A stretch of DNA of 53,230 bases. Source: Coriobacteriaceae bacterium. Its GTDB lineage: Bacteria; Actinomycetota; Coriobacteriia; Coriobacteriales; Atopobiaceae. Each line of letters starts with the position of its first letter. Position 1 is the first letter of the stretch. The stretch spans positions 1 to 53,230 of the forward strand of contig SFGZ01000015.1 in assembly GCA_004557505.1 (NCBI GenBank), written 5' to 3'. Under the pieces are notes generated by a model. That model was not told where the DNA came from, searched no databases, and saw nothing but the letters and a program-made list of their open reading frames with translations. This document shows positions 1-8,097 of the stretch, piece after piece. The translations under genes were made by a program, and so were the position numbers.

Positions 1-12
1 GAAACGCCCCCA

Positions 13-133
13 GACGGCCAGCGGCCATGGCGGGGGAGGCACACCCGGTCCCATCCCGAACCCGGAAGTTAAGCCCCCGAGCGCCGATTGTACTGCGGGC
101 CCGGCCCGTGGGAGACCAGGTCGCCGCTGGCCG
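13..133 (+). rRNA. rrf: 5S ribosomal RNA
   Basis: The internal segment with cccatcccgaac and ggaagttaagcccc is the conserved core of bacterial 5S rRNA. The ends (cggccagcgg and ccgctggcc) pair to form helix I. The pairing continues outside the mature RNA (cgcccccag at 5-13 with ctgggggcg at 135-143), which would be the precursor processing stem. It is the last gene of an rRNA operon whose 16S and 23S lie upstream of the window. Exact mature ends are uncertain by a few bases. Confidence 0.95.
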
Positions 134-153
134 ACTGGGGGCGTTCGCGCCAT

Positions 154-184
154 GAGGGGCCCCGCGCCGCGCGCGGGGCCCCTC
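154..184 (+). terminator. Palindromic terminator after 5S rRNA
   Basis: A perfect inverted repeat (gaggggccccgcgc, loop cgc, then its complement) starts about 20 bases after the 5S rRNA. The stem is entirely GC-rich. The following tract (tctgcgttt) is only weakly T-rich. Confidence 0.75.
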
Positions 185-225
185 TCTGCGTTTCGCGGGC
201 GGGGGTCGCCGCCCTGTCGGACACT

Positions 226-270
226 AAAACGCGGGCATCCCTTGCATGCAAGGTGACGCCCGCGTTTTTT
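226..270. terminator. Second terminator, probably bidirectional
   Basis: Complementary arms aaaacgcgggc and gcccgcgttttt flank an internal ccttgcatgcaagg palindrome. The T run follows on the plus strand and an A run precedes it, so the hairpin can end both the rRNA operon and the converging salvage operon whose last gene stops at 322. Confidence 0.8.
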
Positions 271-321
271 GGTTGTGACGTATGGGGTTCAGAGGGGTTG
301 CTGACGCTGCGCGAATAGCCG

Positions 322-1788
322 TTACTGGTCTGCGTGATACCTACGAATGAAGTCTCTGTACCACCAGAAGCTGTCCTTGCGTGTGCGGTTGTAGCTCCCG
401 TTTCCTTCGTTGTCCGCATCCACGTAGACAACGCCGTAGCGCTTCTCCATCTCACAGCTGCCCGCCGAGACGATGTCGATGATTCCCCACACGATGTAGC
501 CGAGCACGTCGACGCCATCCTTGTGAGCCTCGATTACCTGCTTAAAGTGCTCGGCAAGGTAATTGATGCGATAGGGATCGTGAACGCGCTTCTCGCCATT
601 TTCAATCACTAGATTATCTCGTGCGCCTAGGCCACCCTCCGCAATGAAGATTGGCTTGCGAACGCGGTCGTAGAGAACGTTCAACGCCGTCCTGAGACCC
701 ACCGGGTCTATCTGCCAGCCCCATTCGGATGAGGCTAGATAGGGGTTCACCGTTGAGCACACAAGATTACCGGCCGTCTGCGGACTGTCATCGGCGCAGG
801 ATACAACTGAGGACTGATAGTAGGAGATGCTCACGAAGTCGCAGGTATTGCGGGCCAGCAACTCCAGGTCATTCTCGTCCATGGTTATTTTGATGCCGTG
901 CTCGCTAAAGAACCTTGCGGTGTACGAGGGATAGAAGCCACGCGCCAGCACGTCGATAGCTAGCCACTGGTTTACCTGCTCGTTCTTCACCAAGCGCAGA
1001 TTGTCCTCTGGGGCTGGCGTATTGGCGTAATAGCAAAAGTCCGCGATCATGCACCCGCTCTTGCATGTGGGGGCAATACGCCTTTGCAGCTGAATCACTA
1101 GGGCGCTGGCGACAAACTGGTTGTGCAGCGACTGGAATATCTTGGACTGGTCATACGGTCCGTCTTCGGGCTTGAGGAGCCCCACACCATTCCAGGGACT
1201 AAAGTATCCCGCATTGATCTCGTTGAACGGGAGATAGTAGTCGATGTATTTCCCCCATCGCAAGAAGACGAACTCGGCAAATCCAAGGTATCGATCAATC
1301 GTTGCCCTATTAAGCCATCCGCCATGGTTGAGCACCAAGTCGGTTGGCATGGCGTAGTGCGTGAGGGTGAGAAACACACGCACCCCAGACTTATGCAGCA
1401 GTCGAAACACCTTGTCATAGTAGATGACGCCCGCTGGGTTGGGTTGGGCCTCATGCCCAGTGGGATAGAGCCGCGCCCAGCTGATTGAGAAGCGGTAGAT
1501 GTCAATTCCCAGCTCCTCGAGCAGGGAAATATCCTCCTCGCAGTGGGAGATGCCCTCCGACCCCCTTCTGAAGGGGTAGTTCCCGTCAAACTCTGAGTCG
1601 AGGGCCTCTTTTACCATGCGCTTTGTGAGGAGGCGCGTCTCCGTCGTGGCTTTGCTGGCTCGTGGTCGGAATGGCCGGACGTCCTGCGTGTCTGGCCCCT
1701 TGCCGATCATGTCGGAGCCACCTTCGTACTGACTTGCGGATGTCGCTCCACCCCAGAGAAGGGCTTGGTTCGTGGTCCCGCCGCTCAT
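322..1788 (-). CDS. GH1 6-phospho-beta-glucosidase/galactosidase
   Basis: Hydrolyses 6-phosphorylated beta-disaccharides delivered by a PTS. At 488 residues it has usual GH1 length. Visible features are an N-terminal WGGATSASQYEGG, the acid/base motif FNEIN (Glu190), the nucleophile in FIAEGGLGARD (Glu384) and a C-terminal SAGSCEMEKRYGVVYVD block. That block carries the Ser, Lys and Tyr that bind the sugar phosphate in phospho-GH1 enzymes. The residue after the nucleophile is Gly where ENG is common. Its start codon overlaps the murQ stop (ATGA), so it is the last gene of a three-gene minus-strand operon with murQ and PTS IIA. The substrate could be a cellobiose-type or an amino-sugar disaccharide phosphate. 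The family is certain, the substrate is not. Confidence 0.9.
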   Translation of the reverse strand: MSGGTTNQALLWGGATSASQYEGGSDMIGKGPDTQDVRPFRPRASKATTETRLLTKRMVKEALDSEFDGNYPFRRGSEGISHCEEDISLLEELGIDIYRFSISWARLYPTGHEAQPNPAGVIYYDKVFRLLHKSGVRVFLTLTHYAMPTDLVLNHGGWLNRATIDRYLGFAEFVFLRWGKYIDYYLPFNEINAGYFSPWNGVGLLKPEDGPYDQSKIFQSLHNQFVASALVIQLQRRIAPTCKSGCMIADFCYYANTPAPEDNLRLVKNEQVNQWLAIDVLARGFYPSYTARFFSEHGIKITMDENDLELLARNTCDFVSISYYQSSVVSCADDSPQTAGNLVCSTVNPYLASSEWGWQIDPVGLRTALNVLYDRVRKPIFIAEGGLGARDNLVIENGEKRVHDPYRINYLAEHFKQVIEAHKDGVDVLGYIVWGIIDIVSAGSCEMEKRYGVVYVDADNEGNGSYNRTRKDSFWWYRDFIRRYHADQ

Positions 1789-2717
1789 GCCGTGCGCCCC
1801 TCTGAACCAGCATTTCGCACCGCCTGGCGCACATGTCCCCCTGCTTCGCGCAGCGCCGTCCGTGCAGCGTCTGCATCACACTCAAGCAGGAGCATGGCGA
1901 TCGCGAGCTTTGCGTTGCCATCCGCCTCATCAAGCTTGGCGCTGGCTACCTCAGCCGTGCAGCCGCATGCCTCGCAGATGATCCCCTGGGCCCTCGCCTG
2001 CAGTTTCTCGTTGTTCTGTTGCACGTCGACCATGAGGTTCTGGTATGCCTTGCCTATCCCGACCATGCTGCCCGTCGAGATCATGTTGAGGATGAGCTTC
2101 TGGGCGGTTCCGGCCTTGAGGCGGGTCGAACCGGTGAGAACTTCCGGACCGGTGACCGCCTCGATTGCGAGGTCTGCCTCGCGAGATATCGTGGCGTTCG
2201 GGTTGCAGGAGATGGAGACGGTCTTGCATCCAAGGGCGTGGGCATAGCGAAGCGCTCCCACCACATACGGTGTGCGACCGCTTGCCGCAAGGCCGATGAC
2301 AATGTCCTTGCTACAGAGGTCTCTTGCCCTAAGGTCTTCCTTACCCGACCTCTCCGAGTCCTCAGCGCCCTCGCGGGCCTTGGCGAACGCGCTCTCCCCA
2401 TCGGCGATGACCCCAACCACTACGTCAGGTGAGACGCCAAAGGTTGGCGGGCACTCGACGGCGTCTAGCACGCCAAGCCTTCCGCTTGTGCCTGCGCCAA
2501 CGTAGAGTATCCTTCCGCCCTCGCTAAGGCTTTGCGTTGCCCACGTGATGACCTGGGCCACTTGAGGAAGCACTGCTTGCACCGCGTCAACTGCGCGGCG
2601 ATCCTCTTGGTTCATCGCTTTGGCAATCTGGAGGGGAGTGAAGGTGTCAAGAGCCATGGTCTTGGGGTTTCTCTGCTCGGTCAGCAGACATCCCAGATCC
2701 GGCAGGGTCGTGCTCAT
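1785..2717 (-). CDS. murQ: N-acetylmuramic acid 6-phosphate etherase
   Basis: Cleaves the D-lactyl ether of MurNAc-6-phosphate, giving GlcNAc-6-phosphate and D-lactate in the cytoplasm. It has 310 residues, normal for MurQ. It contains the signature VGAGTSGRLGVLDAVECPPT, a SIS sugar-phosphate fold (LAASGRTPYVVGAL) and the conserved GSTRLKAGTAQKLILNM. Start and stop codons overlap those of PTS IIA and the GH1 gene by 4 bases each, so the three are translationally coupled. Its presence identifies muramic acid as at least one substrate of this locus. Confidence 0.97.
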   Translation of the reverse strand: MSTTLPDLGCLLTEQRNPKTMALDTFTPLQIAKAMNQEDRRAVDAVQAVLPQVAQVITWATQSLSEGGRILYVGAGTSGRLGVLDAVECPPTFGVSPDVVVGVIADGESAFAKAREGAEDSERSGKEDLRARDLCSKDIVIGLAASGRTPYVVGALRYAHALGCKTVSISCNPNATISREADLAIEAVTGPEVLTGSTRLKAGTAQKLILNMISTGSMVGIGKAYQNLMVDVQQNNEKLQARAQGIICEACGCTAEVASAKLDEADGNAKLAIAMLLLECDADAARTALREAGGHVRQAVRNAGSEGRTA

Positions 2718-3046
2718 GCCCGCTCCCCCCTGTCCGTGGCCCTCAGCTTGTAGAGGTCGACCAGTTCCTGGATAAGCTCGATGGCAAGAGCGGACGTCAT
2801 CAGATGGTCTTGCGAGTGGACGAGCAAGATGTCAAGAGGAAGCTCCTCTCCGCGGGCCGCCCTCGTGATGAGGCCAGTTTGTATTGCGTGCGCCTTATTC
2901 GTCGCCTCTTGAGCTTCGGTCATCGCGCTCTTCGCCTGCTCGAAATCCCCCTGCTTGGCATAGCCAAGCGCCTCGTAGGCCCTGCTGCGCGCATTCCCGG
3001 ACATGGCGATTATCTCAAACGAGGTCTGAACGCTCTTTTCGTCCAT
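2714..3046 (-). CDS. PTS lactose/cellobiose-type EIIA
   Basis: Phosphocarrier that passes phosphate from HPr to the EIIB encoded at 4334. Family motifs are AHAIQTGLI, with the phosphorylated histidine, and LLVHSQDHLMT. The start at 3046 gives a 110-residue protein, close to the usual size of about 105, and is preceded by a purine-rich ribosome binding site (gaaggagaggag) at good spacing. A longer reading from 3121 adds 25 residues with no family match. It is the first gene of the minus-strand arm and shares the intergenic control region with the divergent regulator. Confidence 0.92.
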   Translation of the reverse strand: MDEKSVQTSFEIIAMSGNARSRAYEALGYAKQGDFEQAKSAMTEAQEATNKAHAIQTGLITRAARGEELPLDILLVHSQDHLMTSALAIELIQELVDLYKLRATDRGERA

Positions 3047-3436
3047 GGACAAGCTCCTCTCCTTCAATCGATTGCCATGTTTGTTGAAGATGAGAATAGG
3101 CATCGTTTTCTCTGTGGACAAATTGGTCGAACTGCCTAGGAGGCCTTTCCCCGGGAACTTGCGGTGCCTACCTGGGGGTATGGCTGACGGCCATGGGGCA
3201 CACGATCAACCCGCAGGTAAATGGAGCATTCCGCATTGTCGTGCCGTTGGGCGACAGTGCCTCCTCAAGGTCTGGCCATGCGGTTTGCTGACATATTCGG
3301 CGCGGTCCCACATGCCGTTTGGAGGATGGGAAGCACCGTCTGGGGCATTGGGCTTTCAAAATTGAAATAAAATATCAGTTATTGAGAAATCACGTGACAT
3401 GATAATTCCACATCGGTACAACGTTGGGAGATGGCG
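3047..3436. promoter_or_regulatory. Divergent control region of the salvage locus
   Basis: This non-coding gap separates the IIA-murQ-GH1 arm from the regulator-IIB-IIC arm and must hold promoters for both. The part at 3355-3420 is strikingly AT-rich compared with its surroundings. It includes ttgaaataaaatatcag, an imperfect palindrome resembling RpiR/MurR operators. I could not assign clean -35/-10 boxes. Nothing in 3122-3350 looks coding. Confidence 0.45.
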
Positions 3437-4282
3437 ATGGAGCAGCGCGACGTCATTGCACTCTTAAAGGAGAATAGGGACAGCGCAACAGTTACGGAGA
3501 GAAACGCAATGGACTACGTTCTCTCGCATCCAGAGGATGTCATGGGCATGAGCATCCACGAGCTTTCGAATGCTTCGTTCGTGTCGCCTTCGACGATCTC
3601 CCGCATGTGCAGACATCTGGGGCTGAGCGGCTACCGTCAGTTTCAGCGGTCGCTCGTCTTCGAGCTTGCGAGGAGACGCGACAGCGAGAGGACGTCAATT
3701 GGGGGCGTGAGCCCGAAGGATTCGGTTCGGCAGACAATTCTCAAGGTGACCAGAAGGAACATGGAGTCTCTCGCAATCACCGAAAAGCTCAATGACGCGG
3801 AAGCCATCGAGACGTGCGTGGGCATGATGGGCAAAGCAGAGACCATCAACTTGTTTGGGATGGGTTCCTCGCTATTGAGTGCGCGAGACTTGTATTACAA
3901 GCTCATACGCGCCAACGTTCGCTGCAATATCAATGACGATTGGCACGTGCAGCTGGTGTATGCGACAAACATGGGGGAGGGAGACCTTGCAATTGCCTTT
4001 AGCTATTCGGGCTTGACCCATGAGGTCATCGAGTGTTCAAGGCGGGCAAAGAAACGCGGCGCACGGCTCATTGCCATCACGCGCACGGGGCATGATTCTG
4101 AGTTTGTGCGTTTGGCAGATCAAACCCTCTATGTGGCGTCAACGGAGTCGATTTTTCGAAGTTCCGCAAGCGCGTCACGAATTTCTCAGCTCGACATTGT
4201 CGACATCCTCTTCATGGCGTATGTGAACAAGAACTACGAACGATGCTCTGAGTGGTTTGAGCGTAACTACATCGAGAGGTAG
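3437..4282 (+). CDS. RpiR/MurR-family transcriptional regulator
   Basis: Residues 1-80 form an RpiR-type helix-turn-helix (DVMGMSIHELSNASFVSPSTISRMCRHLG). Residues from about 125 form a SIS sugar-phosphate sensor domain (LFGMGSSLLSARDLYYKLI, IAFSYSGLTHEVIE). In this context the effector is likely MurNAc-6-phosphate, as for MurR. ATG 3437 is chosen because ttgggag lies 6 bases upstream. ATG 3431 has no room for a binding site. It faces the IIA gene divergently and is followed by IIB. Confidence 0.9.
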   Translation: MEQRDVIALLKENRDSATVTERNAMDYVLSHPEDVMGMSIHELSNASFVSPSTISRMCRHLGLSGYRQFQRSLVFELARRRDSERTSIGGVSPKDSVRQTILKVTRRNMESLAITEKLNDAEAIETCVGMMGKAETINLFGMGSSLLSARDLYYKLIRANVRCNINDDWHVQLVYATNMGEGDLAIAFSYSGLTHEVIECSRRAKKRGARLIAITRTGHDSEFVRLADQTLYVASTESIFRSSASASRISQLDIVDILFMAYVNKNYERCSEWFERNYIER

Positions 4283-4333
4283 GAGTACCGGGCGGGGCCT
4301 CGCAGCGTGTGGGGCTCGGAAGGGGGCTTTACG

Positions 4334-4636
4334 ATGAAGGAATACAAGATCTTGCTGGTCTGCTCGGGAGGAATGTCGACATCCGTGCTCATGAACAAGA
4401 TGGAGAAGTACGCCAATGACAGTGGCATATCCCTCAAGGTCGATGCTTGCGGAACCGGCAACTACGAGGATGAGGCCAAGGACTACGACATCATCCTTCT
4501 TGGGCCGCAGATTGCTTATCGAAAGGCTCAGATTGCTGGTACCGTGAGCATTCCCGTCGCCCCCATTGCGCCACAGGATTACGCATTTGGGAACGTCGAG
4601 AACATCCTCAGGGGAGTCGACAAGGTTCTCGGCTAG
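4334..4636 (+). CDS. PTS lactose/cellobiose-type EIIB
   Basis: A 100-residue EIIB with the phosphocysteine motif LLVCSGGMSTSVLMNKM near the N-terminus (Cys10). It takes phosphate from EIIA and transfers it to the sugar bound in EIIC at the membrane. The start is ATG 4334, 7 bases after agggggc. The family includes cellobiose, diacetylchitobiose and lactose EIIBs, so sequence alone does not define the sugar. Confidence 0.93.
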   Translation: MKEYKILLVCSGGMSTSVLMNKMEKYANDSGISLKVDACGTGNYEDEAKDYDIILLGPQIAYRKAQIAGTVSIPVAPIAPQDYAFGNVENILRGVDKVLG

Positions 4637-4684
4637 CACTACCTGAAGGCTGATATGTGAATAGACGGACGAATGGGAGGACGT

Positions 4685-5983
4685 ATGGAGAAGTTCCAGA
4701 AGTTCTTAGAAGACAAGCTTGGGCCCGCAATGAGCACGCTTGGGTCGAATAGGTATTTGCTCGCGGTTCGCGATGGCGTCATTGCGGCGTTGCCGCTCAT
4801 CATCGTCGGATCGTTCTTCCTCATCATTGCGAACCCGCCCCTTCCCGAGGATTGGGGCGTGTATCAGTTCCTCAAGGCTAATGCCGCGACCATTCTTCTC
4901 CCGTATCGCATGACCATGTACATCATGTCGCTCTATGCGGTCTTTGGAATGGGCAACAGCCTTGCTAAGTCTTATGGGCTTGATGGCCTTTCCGGCGGTG
5001 TCATGTCCGTCATGGCCTTCCTTCTCACCATCATGCCAGTCAATGTGAGCGCAGACGCCAATGCTGGCATCGCAGGCTTCGTTTTGCCGATGGCCTCGCT
5101 TGGAAGCGGCGGGCTTTTCGTGGGCATGATCGTGACCTTTATTGCGATCAACATCTTCCGGCTTACGCAGAACTCTAAGTTCCACATCACGATGCCAGAA
5201 CAGGTACCCCCCTCGGTCTCCCGTTCGTTTGAGGCTCTGACGCCTACGCTCCTCGTGATGCTTATTGTCGGCTCAATTACGTATTATCTGGGCTTCAACT
5301 GGAGCGGGGCCATTACCGCCGTCATCACTCCGCTCGTTGCGGCTACCGACACCCTGCCTGGCGTGCTGCTCGTGTGTTTCCTCACCTGCTTCTTCTGGTT
5401 CTTTGGCATCCATGGGGTGTCGATCGTGGGCTCCATCGCCCGTCCGCTGTGGCTTGCCCTCCTCGAGCAGAACGCGAATGCCTCTGCGTCCGGTGTTGCC
5501 GGAACCGCGCTGCCCGCCATTGGTGCCGAGCCCTTCTACCAGTGGTTCATTTGGATTGGTGGTTCGGGCTGCACCATCGGGCTTGCCATCCTGCTGGTTA
5601 CCGTCTGCAAGTCCAAGTACCTGAGGGACCTTGGCCGCATTGGCATTGCCCCAGCCATCTTCAACATCAACGAGCCTCTCATCTTTGGCGCTCCCGTGGT
5701 GCTCAACCTTACCCTGGCCATTCCTTTCGTTGTTACGCCCATGATTTGCGCCATCATCGCGTGGGTGGCAACGAGCCTCGGGGTGGTCAGCCGCGTTATC
5801 ATCACCGCGCCGTGGACGCTCCCTGGCCCCATTGGCGCCTACCTTGCAACCGGTGGCGACTGGCGTGCGTCGGTGCTCTGCTGCATTCTCATTGCCGTAT
5901 CAATTTTGTGCTACTTCCCGTTCATCAAACTGTACGATAAGCAGTTCCTCGACCAGGAGCAGCCCGCAGGGGCGGCGGAGTAG
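4685..5983 (+). CDS. PTS lactose/cellobiose-type EIIC permease
   Basis: Integral membrane translocator of 432 residues with about ten hydrophobic segments. The N-terminus (FLEDKLGPAMSTLGSNRYLLAVRDG) and the loops FFGIHG and FNINEPLIFGAPVVLNL are characteristic of the cellobiose/lactose EIIC family. The start at 4685 follows gggagg by 4 bases. It lies between EIIB and a 6-phosphomuramidase-type enzyme. Together with MurQ this suggests it imports a MurNAc- or GlcNAc-containing beta-disaccharide (inference). Confidence 0.93.
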   Translation: MEKFQKFLEDKLGPAMSTLGSNRYLLAVRDGVIAALPLIIVGSFFLIIANPPLPEDWGVYQFLKANAATILLPYRMTMYIMSLYAVFGMGNSLAKSYGLDGLSGGVMSVMAFLLTIMPVNVSADANAGIAGFVLPMASLGSGGLFVGMIVTFIAINIFRLTQNSKFHITMPEQVPPSVSRSFEALTPTLLVMLIVGSITYYLGFNWSGAITAVITPLVAATDTLPGVLLVCFLTCFFWFFGIHGVSIVGSIARPLWLALLEQNANASASGVAGTALPAIGAEPFYQWFIWIGGSGCTIGLAILLVTVCKSKYLRDLGRIGIAPAIFNINEPLIFGAPVVLNLTLAIPFVVTPMICAIIAWVATSLGVVSRVIITAPWTLPGPIGAYLATGGDWRASVLCCILIAVSILCYFPFIKLYDKQFLDQEQPAGAAE

Positions 5984-6080
5984 TTTCAGACGGTCGCTGT
6001 CCCAGGTATCCATTGCGGTCCCGGGGCGTAGACTCCGGGGCCGTTGTCTTATTCAGGCGAGAGCATAAGGAGGGGGACGC

Positions 6081-7181
6081 ATGAGGCGTCTTGGAATCTC
6101 GATCTATCCCGAGAAGAGCGATCGCGAACAGCTGTTTGACTATATGGCGAGGGCCTCTGCCGCCGGTTTCTCTCGCATCTTCAGCTGCCTGCTTTCGGTC
6201 AAGGACAGCCGAGAGAATGTGATGCGCGACTTCTCGGACGTCAACGCCCGTGCTCACGAGCTTGGTTTCGAGGTCGTCCTCGACTGCAACCCAAGGGTCT
6301 TTGACGAGCTGGGCGTATCGTATCAAGACCTTTCGTTCTTCAGGCGGATTGGTGCCGATGGCATTCGCCTCGACATGGGTTTCACGGGCAGCGAGGAATC
6401 TCTCATGACCTTCAACCCCGAGGGGCTCACCGTTGAGGTGAACATGAGCAACGACGTCCACTACATCGATACCATCATGGACTATCAGCCCGATCCGACG
6501 CATCTCGTGGGATGCCACAACTTCTATCCCCACAACTATTCGGGGCTCGGCTTGGACTTCTTCCACTCGTGTACGAGGCGCTTCAAGTCATATGGGCTTC
6601 AGACGGCGGCGTTTGTCACGTCCCAGGCACCCGGGACCTTTGGCCCGTGGCCTGTGACCGATGGACTGCCCACGCTCGAGATGCACCGCCATCTCCCACT
6701 GCGTCTGCAGGTCGAGCACTACATCGCCATGGGGGACATCGACGACGTCATCATCTCGAACTGCTACCCCACGCAGGAGGAGCTTGACAGCGTGGCCGGG
6801 CTCCCTAGGAACCTCGTCTCCCTTGGCGTCGTTCTCGCCGATGGCCTGCCAGATGTCGAGCGTTCCATCATCCTTGACGAGCTGCACTTCAGCAGGGGCG
6901 ACATTTCGGAGAACTTCATCAGGTCGACGCAGAGCCGCGTGAAGTATCGTGGGCATCACTTTGACGTTCTGGATGCCCCCGAGGTGATTCATCGCGGTGA
7001 CGTCATCATCGAGAGTAGCGAATACGGCCACTATGCCGGGGAGCTGCAAATCGCGCTGAGCGACATGGAAAACAGCGGCAAGAGCAGCGTTGTGGGCCGA
7101 ATCCCCGAGGAGGAGCTCTTCTTGGCAGACGCCATCAAGCCCTGGCAGAAGTTCCGTTTTCATGAGGCGAATGCATCATGA
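6081..7181 (+). CDS. DUF871 protein, MupG-type 6-phospho-N-acetylmuramidase
   Basis: A 366-residue DUF871 protein. The N-terminal TIM barrel begins LGISIYPEKSDREQLFDYMARA. It contains GADGIRLDMGFTGSEE, MTFNPEGLTVEVNMSN and CHNFYPHNYSGLGLDFF. The C-terminal domain of about 120 residues ends RGDVIIESSEYGHYAGELQI. In Staphylococcus the family member MupG (GH170) splits MurNAc6P-GlcNAc, the product of PTS import, into MurNAc6P and GlcNAc. That fits the neighbours exactly: PTS before it, an amino-sugar kinase and AnmK after it, MurQ in the facing arm. A strong ribosome binding site (aggaggggg) precedes the ATG. Substrate assignment is by family and context. Confidence 0.85.
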   Translation: MRRLGISIYPEKSDREQLFDYMARASAAGFSRIFSCLLSVKDSRENVMRDFSDVNARAHELGFEVVLDCNPRVFDELGVSYQDLSFFRRIGADGIRLDMGFTGSEESLMTFNPEGLTVEVNMSNDVHYIDTIMDYQPDPTHLVGCHNFYPHNYSGLGLDFFHSCTRRFKSYGLQTAAFVTSQAPGTFGPWPVTDGLPTLEMHRHLPLRLQVEHYIAMGDIDDVIISNCYPTQEELDSVAGLPRNLVSLGVVLADGLPDVERSIILDELHFSRGDISENFIRSTQSRVKYRGHHFDVLDAPEVIHRGDVIIESSEYGHYAGELQIALSDMENSGKSSVVGRIPEEELFLADAIKPWQKFRFHEANAS

Positions 7182-8095
7182 GATGGCTTGGTGTCGATGG
7201 GGGCGGCACGAAGACGACCTTCACTGCGTTTGACGAGCACATGGAGCGGATGGCTAGCAGCGACCTCCCTACCTGCCACATTGGACAGGTGGGAGAGAGG
7301 GGCATGCAAGATGTGCTCCGGAATGGCATCTGTTGGGCAGAAAGGGATGGAGACCTTGGCGATGAGTGGGGCATAGGGTTTGGCCTCGCCGGATATGGCA
7401 ATGAGCCGCTCTCCCGAGCGATGATAGAGTCTATCTGCAAGGAGGCGGCGCAGGGCCATCCGTATATTTTGATGAGCGACCTAAGAGCCGGCTGTGTTGC
7501 CGCCCTGGGGCTTGGAGACGGCGTCGTCATGGTCGCCGGCACTGGGTCCGCTGCACTGGGAATGCATGACGGCAACGAGCTTCGTTGCGGTGGTTGGGGG
7601 TTTCAGATAGGCGACGAAGGGAGTGGCTGGTGGATGGGTCGGCGCCTCTTGGAGGCGTTTAGCAAAGAGTCCGATGGCAGAATTCCTCGAGGGGCGATCC
7701 ACCGCCTCGCTCGTGAACGCTTGGGGCTGGAGAATGACTATGACCTCATTGCTTTGCGTAGGACGAAACTTGCCGGCCGAACTGAAGTCGCCGCTCTTGC
7801 GCCCTTGGTCTTCGAGGCAGCCAAGGACGGTGACAGGGAGGCGAGCCGCATCCTCGAAGATGCCGCCGCTGCAGATGCCGAGATGGTCGCAACCATTGTG
7901 GACGGGTTGTTCCCTGATGCATCTGAGGTCAGGACATCCTACATTGGAGGCACCTTCCGAGGTGGAGGCGGTGTCGTTCTCGAGCTTCTCGCAAAGGGTC
8001 CGCTCCCCTCGCGATGCAAGCTGGTCCCTCCCGCATACGGGCCGGATGCAGGCGCATGCCTGGTTCTGAGAGACTCGATGGAGGGGAGGGGGTAG
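7178..8095 (+). CDS. BadF/BadG-type amino-sugar kinase (GlcNAc/MurNAc kinase-like)
   Basis: An ASKHA-fold kinase of 305 residues. Phosphate-1 loop LGVDGGGTKTTF is at the N-terminus and MVAGTGSAALG is in the middle. GGWGFQIGDEGSGWWMGRRLL and the C-terminal YIGGTFRGGG are also present. Relatives include N-acetylglucosamine kinase and clostridial MurK, which phosphorylates both MurNAc and GlcNAc. Here it would phosphorylate the GlcNAc released by the upstream 6-phosphomuramidase. Its ATG overlaps the stop of that gene by 4 bases, indicating coupled translation. Confidence 0.85.
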   Translation: MRWLGVDGGGTKTTFTAFDEHMERMASSDLPTCHIGQVGERGMQDVLRNGICWAERDGDLGDEWGIGFGLAGYGNEPLSRAMIESICKEAAQGHPYILMSDLRAGCVAALGLGDGVVMVAGTGSAALGMHDGNELRCGGWGFQIGDEGSGWWMGRRLLEAFSKESDGRIPRGAIHRLARERLGLENDYDLIALRRTKLAGRTEVAALAPLVFEAAKDGDREASRILEDAAAADAEMVATIVDGLFPDASEVRTSYIGGTFRGGGGVVLELLAKGPLPSRCKLVPPAYGPDAGACLVLRDSMEGRG

Positions 8096-8097
8096 CC

